From positions 1-54,313 of the forward strand of contig WJIS01000079.1 of assembly GCA_014730165.1 (NCBI GenBank): a stretch of DNA of 54,313 nucleotides, given 5' to 3'. This DNA is from Promethearchaeota archaeon. GTDB lineage: Archaea; Asgardarchaeota; Lokiarchaeia; Sigyniarchaeales; SOKP01. Positions 33,276-43,063 of the stretch are shown here, piece after piece. The notes below the pieces were generated by a model. It had not been told where the DNA came from, did not search any database, and was given only the letters and a program-made list of their open reading frames with translations. How positions within the stretch are numbered: the stretch's first letter is position 1; each line of letters opens with the position of its first letter. The position numbers and the translations under genes were made by a program.

Positions 33276-33366
33276 TTTTAACTATTTTTTTTTTAAACTA
33301 TATTTTTAAAGTAATTGTTATTATTTCTGCACATAGGTAAAAAATACAAGATTGAGTTGAAATTAT

Positions 33367-33789
33367 ATTTCAGAAAATAGATTTGAAATTAATCCATACG
33401 ATTATTCCAAGCATTTTTTCACTGAAACAGCGTTGTTAGTTTCGATGAGCACCGATGGCAAAATTAATGTAATGGCTTTAGATTGGAAAACTATTGGAGA
33501 ACTCTGGCATATCCCTGTAATTACAGCAGCAGTTGCTCCTAGTCGTTATTCATTCTCTCTTCTAACAGACGGGATTAAGGAGTTTACGATCAATATACCA
33601 TCACCCAAAATCAATAGTGCAATCATTATAGTAGGTTCCAAATCTGGGAGAAATACAGATAAGTTTAGAGATGCCAATTTAGAACCGATAAAGGGTGACC
33701 AAACTAAAGTTCCAACGATCAAAGATTCCTTATTAAGTTACGAGTGTAAAATAGTTCATGAAACTAAATCTACAGATTTAAAAAAATAA
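33367..33789 (+). pseudogene. Flavin-reductase-like (FMN-binding split barrel) protein, probably truncated/decayed; ORF track has TTG start at 33433
   Basis: In-frame extension NPYDYSKHFFTETALLVSMSTDGKINVMALDW..; stops at ..LLSYECKIVHETKSTDLKK, shorter than typical family members. Confidence 0.45.
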
Positions 33790-33859
33790 TTAAGTATCGT
33801 CTACAAAAAAATTAGAATTAATTTATTGAAATTAATTTTAAAATAAGAGGCGTTCCAAT

Positions 33860-35287
33860 ATCACGGATAAAATTGAATATCTTTGCACTAATTGCAATCA
33901 TAGGATTATAAGTACGAAGATCGAGTACAAATGTCCAAAATGTGATAATTTATTCTTAGTTAACACAGATTTGGACAAATTTAAGACTTTCTATGATAAA
34001 GACCCGAAAATAGAAAAATTTTGGGACTTTGTGGAACTGTTTCCCTTTTTAAATCGAAATTATATTGTTAGTCTCGGAGAGGGTATGAGTCCTTGTAAAC
34101 GATCTAAGAAATTTCATGAAATTTTAGAAATCACGAATTTGTATTTTAAAGATGAAATTCATAATCCTACAAATTCATTTAAAGATAGAACCGCTGCATT
34201 ACTGATTTCTCATTCAAGGAATTTAGGATATGATAAAGTAGTATGTGCTTCAAATGGAAACCAAGGGGCATCAATAGCGGCATATTCCTCTTTAGAGGGA
34301 ATGAAATGTGTTAATTTCGTTCCGAAGAATATTGATATTGGTAAAAAAGCTCAAATGATTGCGAATAATTCTGAAATAATTACGGAAGGTGAAACTGTTG
34401 ACGATTCTATCCAGAAAGTTTTAAGTAAGGATTATATAGAATTTTATCAATGTACTCCAGAATTAAATCCCTTAACAATTGAAGCTCAAAAAACAATTTC
34501 ATTAGAAATTTTTCAGCAGATTGGTCAAATAGATTCTATAATCACTCCGATGGGGAGTGGAGGTTTAATGGTAAGTTTATGGAAAGGATTTAAAGAATTA
34601 TTTGAGATCGGTTTAATCAAAAAGATTCCTAGAATAATAGGTGTTCAATCGCAAATATCTTCGCCAATAGTGAATGAAATAAACAAGAAGATTGTTCATA
34701 ATCAAACTAATTACACCACAAAATCCCATGCTTTAGGCATCCTTGTTAAAAATCCTTTTTATAAAGAACTCTGCAAAGAAATTATCAAAAACACTAATGG
34801 TTTCGCAGTTGCTATATCAGAAGGTGTTATGTTAACGTTTGCTGAGGAACTTGCCAGAATAGAAGGAATTTTTGCTGAACCTGCTTCTGCCTTAACGATT
34901 GCTGCCTTGAGTCAATTAAGAGAAGAAAACAAATTTGAAACGAATGAAAAAATTGTATGTATAATTACTGGATCTGCTATCAAAACACCTTATGTCTTAG
35001 AAGCCTTGTCAAATAGAGCAAAAACTGCTGGAATGGGTAGTCTTTTAAGCAGTAAATTAAAAATTTTATCACAAATTTCGATATCTAAAAAAAAAGGATT
35101 ATATGGGACTAAATTAAAGGAGATGATAGGTTCCATTAGTCTTGCTGCAATTTATCAACATTTAAAAGAATTAGAAGAGAAAAATTTAATTGTAAGAAGA
35201 AAGGAGGGGAAGACAGTACTTTATACTATTACTGATAAAGGAAAAAAGGTTTTAGAAGCTTTAGAAACTTTGATTACTTTATTTTAA
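33860..35287 (+). CDS. Threonine-synthase-like PLP enzyme with N-terminal zinc ribbon and C-terminal winged helix (start probably AUC; ORF track starts at TTG 33971)
   Basis: Zinc ribbon YLCTNCNHRI..YKCPKCDN; PLP motifs DEIHNPTNSFKDRTA, ASNGNQGASIAAYS, MGSGGLM; C-terminal LKEMIGSISLAAIYQHLKELEEKNLIVRRKEGKTVLYTITDKGKK. Confidence 0.87.
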   Translation: MTDKIEYLCTNCNHRIISTKIEYKCPKCDNLFLVNTDLDKFKTFYDKDPKIEKFWDFVELFPFLNRNYIVSLGEGMSPCKRSKKFHEILEITNLYFKDEIHNPTNSFKDRTAALLISHSRNLGYDKVVCASNGNQGASIAAYSSLEGMKCVNFVPKNIDIGKKAQMIANNSEIITEGETVDDSIQKVLSKDYIEFYQCTPELNPLTIEAQKTISLEIFQQIGQIDSIITPMGSGGLMVSLWKGFKELFEIGLIKKIPRIIGVQSQISSPIVNEINKKIVHNQTNYTTKSHALGILVKNPFYKELCKEIIKNTNGFAVAISEGVMLTFAEELARIEGIFAEPASALTIAALSQLREENKFETNEKIVCIITGSAIKTPYVLEALSNRAKTAGMGSLLSSKLKILSQISISKKKGLYGTKLKEMIGSISLAAIYQHLKELEEKNLIVRRKEGKTVLYTITDKGKKVLEALETLITLF

Positions 35288-35292
35288 AATTA

Positions 35293-35928
35293 CTAAGTCT
35301 TTTGTACACTTTGTGTATCTTCCAGTTCAATTGTAAGAAATACTTTTTCAAAAACTTGAGGTAAATTCTGATTAATTATATTCCTTGTTCCAGCTATAAA
35401 GATTAATGAAATTAAGCCACTTATACCGAATTGAATGATTCCATTTAATAGTAATTCATATAATGCAGGTCCAAGTCCAAATAATAATATTTCATATAAT
35501 AAATAACCAAATGACATCCATAAGCCTCCAACAACTACACCAATTATATCCCTATAATTTAATTTCTCTCCATATCTCTTTGGATCAGCAATTAATCCTA
35601 TTATCAGGCCTTCTATTGCTTTAATGATAAAGGTTCCAGGAGCAAATAAAGGATACCCTAATAGAATATCTGCTAAACCAGATCCGATTCCTCCGGCAAC
35701 CGAACCGATAACTGGACCAAATAATAAAGCTGTTATCATTACTCCCGCATCTCCGATGTTTATAAATCCTTGCGTTACGGGGATGGGGATAGCGATCACC
35801 ATCGTTAATACACATACTAAAGCGCCAAAAATACCTATTAAGGAAAAAATTAACTCATTAAAAGCTAAGAAATAACCATGAAATTGCTTAGTTTCTTTGG
35901 AATTCTTATTTTCCATTTTAAGCATCAT
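35293..35928 (-). CDS. ECF transporter S component (riboflavin-type-like)
   Basis: FINIGDAGVMITALLFGPVIGSVAGGIGSGLADILLGYPLFAPGTFIIKAIEGLIIGLIA. Confidence 0.82.
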   Translation of the reverse strand: MMLKMENKNSKETKQFHGYFLAFNELIFSLIGIFGALVCVLTMVIAIPIPVTQGFINIGDAGVMITALLFGPVIGSVAGGIGSGLADILLGYPLFAPGTFIIKAIEGLIIGLIADPKRYGEKLNYRDIIGVVVGGLWMSFGYLLYEILLFGLGPALYELLLNGIIQFGISGLISLIFIAGTRNIINQNLPQVFEKVFLTIELEDTQSVQKT

Positions 35929-35958
35929 TAATAATTTTTTTATTAATTCAATTAATGT

Positions 35959-35994
35959 AAGTTTGATCTTATATATAAGTTTGATCTTATATAT
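35959..35994. repeat. Perfect two-copy 18-bp tandem repeat upstream of the ECF S-component gene
   Basis: aagtttgatcttatatat x2, 31 bp upstream of the start codon of the minus-strand gene. Confidence 0.8.
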
Positions 35995-36061
35995 GCAAAA
36001 ATATGATATCTATTCGATAGATCATAAATTAGATAAAATAATATAAAAAAGATTATAGAAT

Positions 36062-36715
36062 TTATTTTTGTTTTTCTAGATATTCTGGTTTAATTTTAGT
36101 AACACGCTTAACGATTTTTGCTTGAAGTTCTAATGTGATTTTGGTTTTTGATTCAGAAGGAATCGAAATCTTGAATTTATAAGTTGGTTCTTCGATTTCA
36201 GTGGGTTGAGGAGTAGATTTAATGTAGGTAATATCTTTCGTTTGTTTAAAGTTAATTTCAATATCAATTGGTTCTTCTAATTTATTTTCAATATTAATAA
36301 GTCTTGAAATTCTGTCATATCTTGTTCGCACTTCTATGTGTTCTTTTGGACTCTTAGCATCCTCAAAGCTGATTTTCGGGTCACCCTCCTTTACATGAAC
36401 GATATCATCGTCTACTAAGATATCATCATCAATCATATCTTCAGAGATTATTTTAGAACCAACACATTCAGAAATATTAAGAAATAGAAAAGGTAAATTA
36501 TTCTTATATAGAACCATCGGAGAGTTTGGAGGGATTTCCACCGGTTCTCCAGCTTTTAATAAGATATATTTTACGATTGCGTATTGATTTATTTTATTAG
36601 AAAACACGGAATTTGAGGTGTATTGAATATCTATCTTTCTTTCAATAGTGAGCTTACTTTTAGATTTAAACCACTCTAATTTTACTTTTTTCCTGGTTGG
36701 AATTGATGCTTTCAT
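36062..36715 (-). CDS. DUF4139-like C-terminal half protein
   Basis: VHVKEGDPKISFEDAKSPKEHIEVRTRYDRISRLINIENKLEEPIDIEI, 11 bp downstream of companion gene. Confidence 0.5.
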   Translation of the reverse strand: MKASIPTRKKVKLEWFKSKSKLTIERKIDIQYTSNSVFSNKINQYAIVKYILLKAGEPVEIPPNSPMVLYKNNLPFLFLNISECVGSKIISEDMIDDDILVDDDIVHVKEGDPKISFEDAKSPKEHIEVRTRYDRISRLINIENKLEEPIDIEINFKQTKDITYIKSTPQPTEIEEPTYKFKISIPSESKTKITLELQAKIVKRVTKIKPEYLEKQK

Positions 36716-36726
36716 TTTTTTACCTC

Positions 36727-37494
36727 CTATAATAATTTCTTAAATCGCTGAGTTCTTTTTAGCTTCGCAGGTTGAACATTTTGAAACCTATTCAATTCCC
36801 CAAGCATCTCATTCCTAAGATTTGGGGCTTGAGCGACAGACTCTTGGGGCGGAACAACATTACTTATATGATCATGCTCAAATCCCTTAGAGGGAAGCTG
36901 AAAAATGGCAAAATTCAACTGCACATTATCGTAAGAAAACCCTGTTTGATTATTCACTATAAGAAATCCTTCTAATTCCGCTTCTTTTCCACTATCATCA
37001 ATATTAACTTGAAGTGTTGTATTCCATCTAATTCTGGTATCTTTTATGAAATATAAGATCTTTACTTTAACTTCTCCTTCATCTTTTGCATTTATGATAA
37101 AGTTAAAAGTTCCTTTCATATCAGAGTATGTTCTATACTTACTTGCTTCACATAATCTTGTGATTCTTTCTCGCATTTCACGTGTGAAATCAATTGAATA
37201 GGAGATTATATTACTTGCAGCAGATTTTTCGCGATCGATTATTTGATTTGATGTTTGGGTATCGGGCAAACTAACCGTAGTTTGTTGCAACGTAAACTTC
37301 TGTTGATCTTCTGGTTGAAGATATTCTAATAGAATGTCTGCGGAATTAGGATCGAAGCTTGCGGGTACATTTTGAATCTCAAATTGATTTGATCCTTGTT
37401 GCAGAGAAACCTTTATTTCTCGTTCTACTATTCCCCCCCCAGCATTAAAAATTACTAATCTAACTACTTTTGGGTCAATTAACATGGAGTTCAC
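36727..37494 (-). CDS. DUF4140/DUF4139-like N-terminal half protein
   Basis: VRLVIFNAGGGIVEREIKVSLQQGSNQFEIQNVPASFDPNSADI; VKILYFIKDTRIRWNTTLQVNIDDSGKEAELEGFLIVNNQTGFSYDNVQL. Confidence 0.6.
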   Translation of the reverse strand: MNSMLIDPKVVRLVIFNAGGGIVEREIKVSLQQGSNQFEIQNVPASFDPNSADILLEYLQPEDQQKFTLQQTTVSLPDTQTSNQIIDREKSAASNIISYSIDFTREMRERITRLCEASKYRTYSDMKGTFNFIINAKDEGEVKVKILYFIKDTRIRWNTTLQVNIDDSGKEAELEGFLIVNNQTGFSYDNVQLNFAIFQLPSKGFEHDHISNVVPPQESVAQAPNLRNEMLGELNRFQNVQPAKLKRTQRFKKLL

Positions 37495-37603
37495 AATTAT
37501 TTATTTCAAATTTAACTATAAAATGAATAGCATTTATCATATATATTCCTTAATTTAAAATCTAAAATTTAAGCAAAATCCATTTTGAAATGAGAGTTCA
37601 CAC

Positions 37604-38383
37604 TTATTTTTGACATTTCGGGCAATAATATCCATGACGGCTCGAAATTTTTAATTTTTCAATTTGAGAATTACATATTGGACATTTATCCTCCTTACTT
37701 CTATGAGGGACAATATAATTCTTAGGATATCCTTCTAATTCTTTTTTATAACTTATTACATCTCGGAGCACATCTTTCATAATCTTAAAAAGCTTAGAGA
37801 TTTCGCTATCCTCCAAATCAGAGATTTTTCTTTTAGGATATATATGTGCTTGGAATAAGATCTCATCGGAATATAAATTACCAATACCACTCACGGCGGA
37901 TTGATCCATTAAAGCAGTTTTGGCATAGGAACGTCTCTTCCGATTCATTATTTTTTTGAAATCCTCAAAAGAAACCTTTAAGGCATCTGGACCTAAATCT
38001 ATTTCTTTAATATAGGAACTAAGATCCTCAATAATTTGTACTTTTCCAAATTTTCTTATTGAGATATATGAGAGAAAACCATCTGAGAGAAATTTGAAAA
38101 TAACCTTACTATATTCAGGTTCCTCATCTTTTTCAGTAAAATATTCTATAGATCCTGACATTCCGAAATGAAATAATAAGTGGTTAGAGTTTATTTTTAA
38201 AAACAGATACTTACCATGTCGTATCGTAGAATCAATTTTTCTATTAATCAATGCATCTTTAAACTTTTTTTTGGGATTTTTTAATACATAGTCATCTCTA
38301 TAATATATATCACCGATCTCTTTGTTTATTGATGTTTCATTGATAATACTTCTAAATTTCTCAACTTCCGGTAACTCGGGCAT
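37604..38383 (-). CDS. Formamidopyrimidine-DNA glycosylase / endonuclease VIII family (Fpg/Nei)
   Basis: N-terminal MPELPEVEKFRSII, HGKYLFLKI, HFGMSGSI, DQSAVSGIGNLYSDEILFQAHIYP, zinc finger CPIC..CPKC. Confidence 0.95.
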   Translation of the reverse strand: MPELPEVEKFRSIINETSINKEIGDIYYRDDYVLKNPKKKFKDALINRKIDSTIRHGKYLFLKINSNHLLFHFGMSGSIEYFTEKDEEPEYSKVIFKFLSDGFLSYISIRKFGKVQIIEDLSSYIKEIDLGPDALKVSFEDFKKIMNRKRRSYAKTALMDQSAVSGIGNLYSDEILFQAHIYPKRKISDLEDSEISKLFKIMKDVLRDVISYKKELEGYPKNYIVPHRSKEDKCPICNSQIEKLKISSRHGYYCPKCQK

Positions 38384-38645
38384 TTAGTTTCTTCCTCAAT
38401 AACCTATATTATTTTGAAATAATAAACCATATCATTATAGAATTTAAATATTTTTTTAATTCAATTTAGATATTAAGAAATTTTGCTAATTATGTTTAAG
38501 AGAACTTTTTTATTCAAATAAATAAAAAACTGATTCAAAGTCTTCAAGAGACCAAATAGAATTATTTTGAAGTTAAATTTAAATAACCTTACACGAAAAT
38601 AATGGTATACCACTTATTCTAAAATAAAGATTGTAGGTAAAATAA

Positions 38646-38945
38646 TTGGTTCAAGAAGAGGATTTAAACGCAGATGTAATTTATTTTCTAGGCGAGAAAT
38701 TAGGAACTAAATTGAATATTTCTCCACCCGCCGCCAGAGGCTTGCTAAAATTGGCGATGAAAGATGAATTAGGTCCGTTTAAACTTATTGAAGAAATAAA
38801 ATATGAGGATTATAAGCAAATAATTTTAAATTCCTTAAGTAAACGATTGAAAGAATTAGAAATAGATAATTATGAGGAAATAATTCAATATTTAAATGTT
38901 GTTTTAACAAAGAGTCAATCCCTAATAACCCTAGGGAGGATTTAA
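38646..38945 (+). CDS. Conserved-looking small protein of unknown function (TTG start)
   Basis: 99 aa ORF: DVIYFLGEKLGTKLNISPPAARGLLKLAMKDELGPF..; spaced tightly before membrane sensor gene. Confidence 0.55.
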   Translation: MVQEEDLNADVIYFLGEKLGTKLNISPPAARGLLKLAMKDELGPFKLIEEIKYEDYKQIILNSLSKRLKELEIDNYEEIIQYLNVVLTKSQSLITLGRI

Positions 38946-39001
38946 TATAAATCTTATAATAATGATATTTATACGCAATAAAAAGATAGTACACAAATGA
39001 G

Positions 39002-39796
39002 TTGATTAAAATAGAAGATTTACTGGGTATTTTTGCTGTTAGTATATTACTAGTATTCATTGGAACTCTATTTTTCTTAGGAATATATTTAATTATAAGA
39101 GCTTATCAGACAAGCGAGTATAAGATATTGTTCGTTTCATGTGCTTCTTTTTCCATTGCAATTGGATTTATAGGAAGTAATGTTCTAAGTTTAGGAAGGA
39201 CATTTGAAGAAGTATTTGTTGTCGCAGGATTTATTTCATTATCCATGTTTACATTTTTTACGTTTCATAGATCAAGAAAAAGGACTTTCTTAGTATTGCT
39301 TTCAATTATTATCTTAGGAATTTTACTATTTATTACAAAATCTCTGTTTGTTATATTTCCTATAATTAGTATTGGGTACTTTTACAAAATTTTGGATACA
39401 GCCTTCACCTTTTTAGTTTTCTTCTGGTTGGGATTTTCATCATACAAAATATATAGAAGTATAAAGGAATATAATGTCCAACACTGGATTAAATTTAGAT
39501 ATAAAGTTATATCATTTACATCCTTCATAACAAGTTTCCAAACTATCCCTGAACTTTTTCTTGAACCCAGTATAACTTATACTGATACTGAAAATATAAT
39601 CGTTTCAGTTGTTTTCATGATCACCTTATTTATTACAATAATCTTTTCAAGTGGATTTTTACTAGCTTGGTTTATCCCAGATTCTTTAAAAAAATATTTA
39701 AATAGAGATTATCAAGTAAGTGAGAGTTTAGATATGCCAGAGGAAGAATTATACAATCTAATTAGAAGAGAAAGAAACCATCCAAAAAAATCGTAG
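39002..39796 (+). CDS. Polytopic membrane protein, probable sensor input protein (TTG start)
   Basis: 264 aa with about seven hydrophobic segments, immediately upstream of a histidine kinase. Confidence 0.6.
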   Translation: MIKIEDLLGIFAVSILLVFIGTLFFLGIYLIIRAYQTSEYKILFVSCASFSIAIGFIGSNVLSLGRTFEEVFVVAGFISLSMFTFFTFHRSRKRTFLVLLSIIILGILLFITKSLFVIFPIISIGYFYKILDTAFTFLVFFWLGFSSYKIYRSIKEYNVQHWIKFRYKVISFTSFITSFQTIPELFLEPSITYTDTENIIVSVVFMITLFITIIFSSGFLLAWFIPDSLKKYLNRDYQVSESLDMPEEELYNLIRRERNHPKKS

Positions 39797-39874
39797 ATAT
39801 CTATACTCAACTTAGAAGATAATAAATCAATTTTGATTATATATATTAATTAAAATCAATAAAACATTAAATTA

Positions 39875-41413
39875 TTGATATTAAGAATGCAAGATGAAGA
39901 TATGGTTAATCTGGATTTTTTTGAGAAATTATTTGAAAATTATCCAGATTTAGTCTTTATTATTAATGCAGAAGGAAAATTTATCAAAACCAGTAAGGGT
40001 GTTATGAAGTATGGAGTTAATAATATTGATGATTTAATTGGAAAAAACATTTTTGATTTTCTAAAAGACGAAAAAAAGATATTAGTACAGCAACAACTGA
40101 AATATGTATTATCTAATCATTTCACCAAGATAGAACGCATAGAATTTGAAACTCTCAACGGAAATCAATATTTTGGAGAGATAACTGCCTCCCTCATTGG
40201 AAATGAAAGTGAAAACTCAGTTCTAATCTTAGTCGTAATAAGGGATATTACGAAACATGTACATCTTGAACGAGAACTCAAGGAAAACAAAAAAATGTTC
40301 CAATTGGTAATTGATAATATTCCTCAATATATTTTTTGGAAAGATATTGATTCTGTGTATTTAGGTTGTAATGAGAATTTTGCTCGAGTTGCGGGAGTAG
40401 AAAAGCCGGAACATATCATCGGTAAAACGGATTATGATTTAGCGTGGAAAAAATCTGAAGCAGAATCTTTTTATGAGATTGATAGAGTAGTAATGGAATT
40501 AAATAAACCAGAATTTGACGTTATAGAACCTCAATTACAAGCAGATGGTAAAGAAGCATGGTTAAAAACAAATCGTATCCCTCTCCATGATTCTAAAGGC
40601 GAAGTTATCGGGCTCTTGGGAACTTATGAAGATATTACTAAACAACTTGAATCTAGGTTAGCTTTGAAAGAATCCGAAAAAAAATATAAAACTGCGTTCA
40701 ATAGAGCGGAATTTTATAAAGATATATTTACCCATGATATAGGTAATATCTTACAAAGTATTTACTCCTCGGTTGAGATTTGTCGGATTTGTAAGGATGA
40801 CCCCGAAAAGATAAATGAATTAGATATTTTGCTGAAAACTATCGAAAATGAAACAAATAGAGCAGCGAGATTAATAAATAACATTAAAAAGCTTTCAAAA
40901 ATCGATTCCGAGGAGAAATTGCTAAAGTCGATTGAAATCCATCAGGTAATCAGAAATGTGGTACATGAACTTAGAATAAAATATTTACATAAAAAGATTA
41001 TCATAATAGAGGAATTTATTGAAAAATTAAACCCAGTTATTAATGCGAATGAATATTTTGAAGATGCAATTTACAATATCATGTTAAATTCTATAAAACA
41101 TAATGAAAGTAAAGTTATTAAAATAAAGATAAGAACCTCTTTACTCACCTTTCATAATCATTATAAGGTAAAAATTGAATTTATTGATAATGGAATTGGT
41201 ATGTTAGATGCTCAAAAGGAAGTATTATTAGAAAGTCGAAATTATAAAGATAAAAGTATTTTCAAAAGGACAGGAATAGGTCTATTATTAGTCAAGAAAA
41301 TAATTAATTACTTTGATGGGGAAATATCGATTAAAAACAGAATAATTAGTGATCATTCAAAGGGTACAAATTTTACTCTCATAATTCCTTTTAAACTCAA
41401 TAAGGATTATTAA
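39875..41413 (+). CDS. PAS-PAS sensor histidine kinase (start probably ATG 39887)
   Basis: PAS repeats ([49 protein letters not shown]), H-box [45 protein letters not shown]. Confidence 0.92.
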   Translation: MILRMQDEDMVNLDFFEKLFENYPDLVFIINAEGKFIKTSKGVMKYGVNNIDDLIGKNIFDFLKDEKKILVQQQLKYVLSNHFTKIERIEFETLNGNQYFGEITASLIGNESENSVLILVVIRDITKHVHLERELKENKKMFQLVIDNIPQYIFWKDIDSVYLGCNENFARVAGVEKPEHIIGKTDYDLAWKKSEAESFYEIDRVVMELNKPEFDVIEPQLQADGKEAWLKTNRIPLHDSKGEVIGLLGTYEDITKQLESRLALKESEKKYKTAFNRAEFYKDIFTHDIGNILQSIYSSVEICRICKDDPEKINELDILLKTIENETNRAARLINNIKKLSKIDSEEKLLKSIEIHQVIRNVVHELRIKYLHKKIIIIEEFIEKLNPVINANEYFEDAIYNIMLNSIKHNESKVIKIKIRTSLLTFHNHYKVKIEFIDNGIGMLDAQKEVLLESRNYKDKSIFKRTGIGLLLVKKIINYFDGEISIKNRIISDHSKGTNFTLIIPFKLNKDY

Positions 41414-41464
41414 ATTTTGAAAAATATAGAAAAAATAAAAAAAAAATTCAATTCATAGGATGCC

Positions 41465-42418
41465 CTATAGATTACTGTATGTAATGAATTTCTGTTCTGA
41501 ACCAATCGAATAGATTTCAAACGATTTCCCCTTCTTTGTTTCGCAGAAAAATTGTATCATTGGAAACAAATGGATTTTTGTGATAATATTTGTATCATCG
41601 TCTTTTTCATAATTCTTATAATCCTTTCCAGCGTTTTTAATTGTTTTCTTAATATCTTTATTATAATATCCTAATGAAGCTTCAGCTTTTTTATCCAGAG
41701 TTTTAAAATCATCAAATTTTATCCCTTCTACTTCATCAATAAGTTTATGTAAATCCTCTTCCATCTCTTTTTCGTATTTGGTTTTTGCGCTGCTATGAAG
41801 TACTGGCATTCCGGTTACCACTCTCTTGAAGGGAACGGGTAATATCTGATATTTATAAAAGTTTTTTTGACCATCACATTCTTTACATCTTTCTCTTACT
41901 TTTCCCGTTCCATAACAATTACCACATGGATATTCAAATACTTTTTTCTGCTTATCTTGCTCTTCTCCTTCTAAAACGATAAGTTTGTCTTGTTGTTTCC
42001 CCGAGCCGCCACAAGAGCCACATTTCTCTTCTGAGTATCCCTTTCCACTACATCTCGAACACGCTTCAGCCTTAAGTGTATTATACATTGGGACCACATC
42101 ATCTTCATCCCAATTATCTTTGTCAACATCCCCCTTGAAAGCAAAGAATGTTTCTTTTGCAACTTTATCTGCCCTAACTAATTCCTCATCACCTTTAGCT
42201 TTTGCTGGTTCAATAACTTTTTTAATAGCAAAATAAATTGCGGCTTCTTTCTTTGTCTCTTTAACCGTTTCAGCAGCAGAGATAGCGTCTGGGGAGAAGA
42301 CAGCACCTTTAGTCCCAAATTGTTTCTCCATTGTTTTTTTATCTTTTCTTACAGCCTTTTGCTTCCATTTGTCAAATACATCGTCTAAATTCGGACTTTT
42401 AATTCTTACATCTGCCAT
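41465..42418 (-). CDS. J-domain-less protein with DnaJ-type cysteine-rich zinc domain
   Basis: Four CxxCxGxG-type motifs: CSRCSGKG, CGSCGGSG, CGNCYGTG, CKECDGQK. Confidence 0.8.
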   Translation of the reverse strand: MADVRIKSPNLDDVFDKWKQKAVRKDKKTMEKQFGTKGAVFSPDAISAAETVKETKKEAAIYFAIKKVIEPAKAKGDEELVRADKVAKETFFAFKGDVDKDNWDEDDVVPMYNTLKAEACSRCSGKGYSEEKCGSCGGSGKQQDKLIVLEGEEQDKQKKVFEYPCGNCYGTGKVRERCKECDGQKNFYKYQILPVPFKRVVTGMPVLHSSAKTKYEKEMEEDLHKLIDEVEGIKFDDFKTLDKKAEASLGYYNKDIKKTIKNAGKDYKNYEKDDDTNIITKIHLFPMIQFFCETKKGKSFEIYSIGSEQKFITYSNL

Positions 42419-42670
42419 TTTTTCATTAACTCCAATTTTTTATACAAATCTGTCATTATTTTGATTGAATATCAACTATTTATGCAATATAAACCTATAA
42501 AATACTTTAAAAATGTTTTCAAAAAATAAATAGTTTTAAGTAGGTTAACTTTATTTTTTATATAAAAGAATTTTTAATTAATTAACCAGACTAATCTATT
42601 AGGTTTATTTAATTAAGATTTATCACTAATAAAATAATTATACTCTTATCGTATATATCGGTTATTAGAA

Positions 42671-42832
42671 ATGTCAGCAGAAGAAAAGCAGTCAGTAGAA
42701 TATTTTTTGCAATGGATTGAGAATGGAGGCGTATCGGACTGGATCGAGCATTTTCTAAATCAGGGAAATGAGGAAAAGCTCAGAGAAGTTAAACAAGTAT
42801 ATGATAAAATAAAACAAATCTTTGGATTTTAG
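42671..42832 (+). CDS. Small acidic protein (53 aa), below the ORF-track length cutoff
   Basis: ATG ORF MSAEEKQSVEYFLQWIENGGVSDWIEHFLNQGNEEKLREVKQVYDKIKQIFGF*. Confidence 0.5.
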   Translation: MSAEEKQSVEYFLQWIENGGVSDWIEHFLNQGNEEKLREVKQVYDKIKQIFGF

Positions 42833-43063
42833 AGTTTTGTTTATTCTTATCGAATCTTACCGTGATTTGACTCGATGTTCTAACCAAATCTCATCTTTTG
42901 GTTAAATTTTTTTTGTTCAATATTTATCAATAATACTATTTAGGAAATATCTCTATTTTTTTATAGATTGTAGTATAGAGGCTTTAAGATATATTGAAAA
43001 ATTCTATAATTGATGCTTACTTATCTAAATTAAAAATTTTTTTGCCAAGAATACATTTTTGGA

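Noticed and set aside
38785-39060. Minus-strand 91-aa ORF
   Set aside because: Overlaps two same-direction plus-strand genes with better coding character
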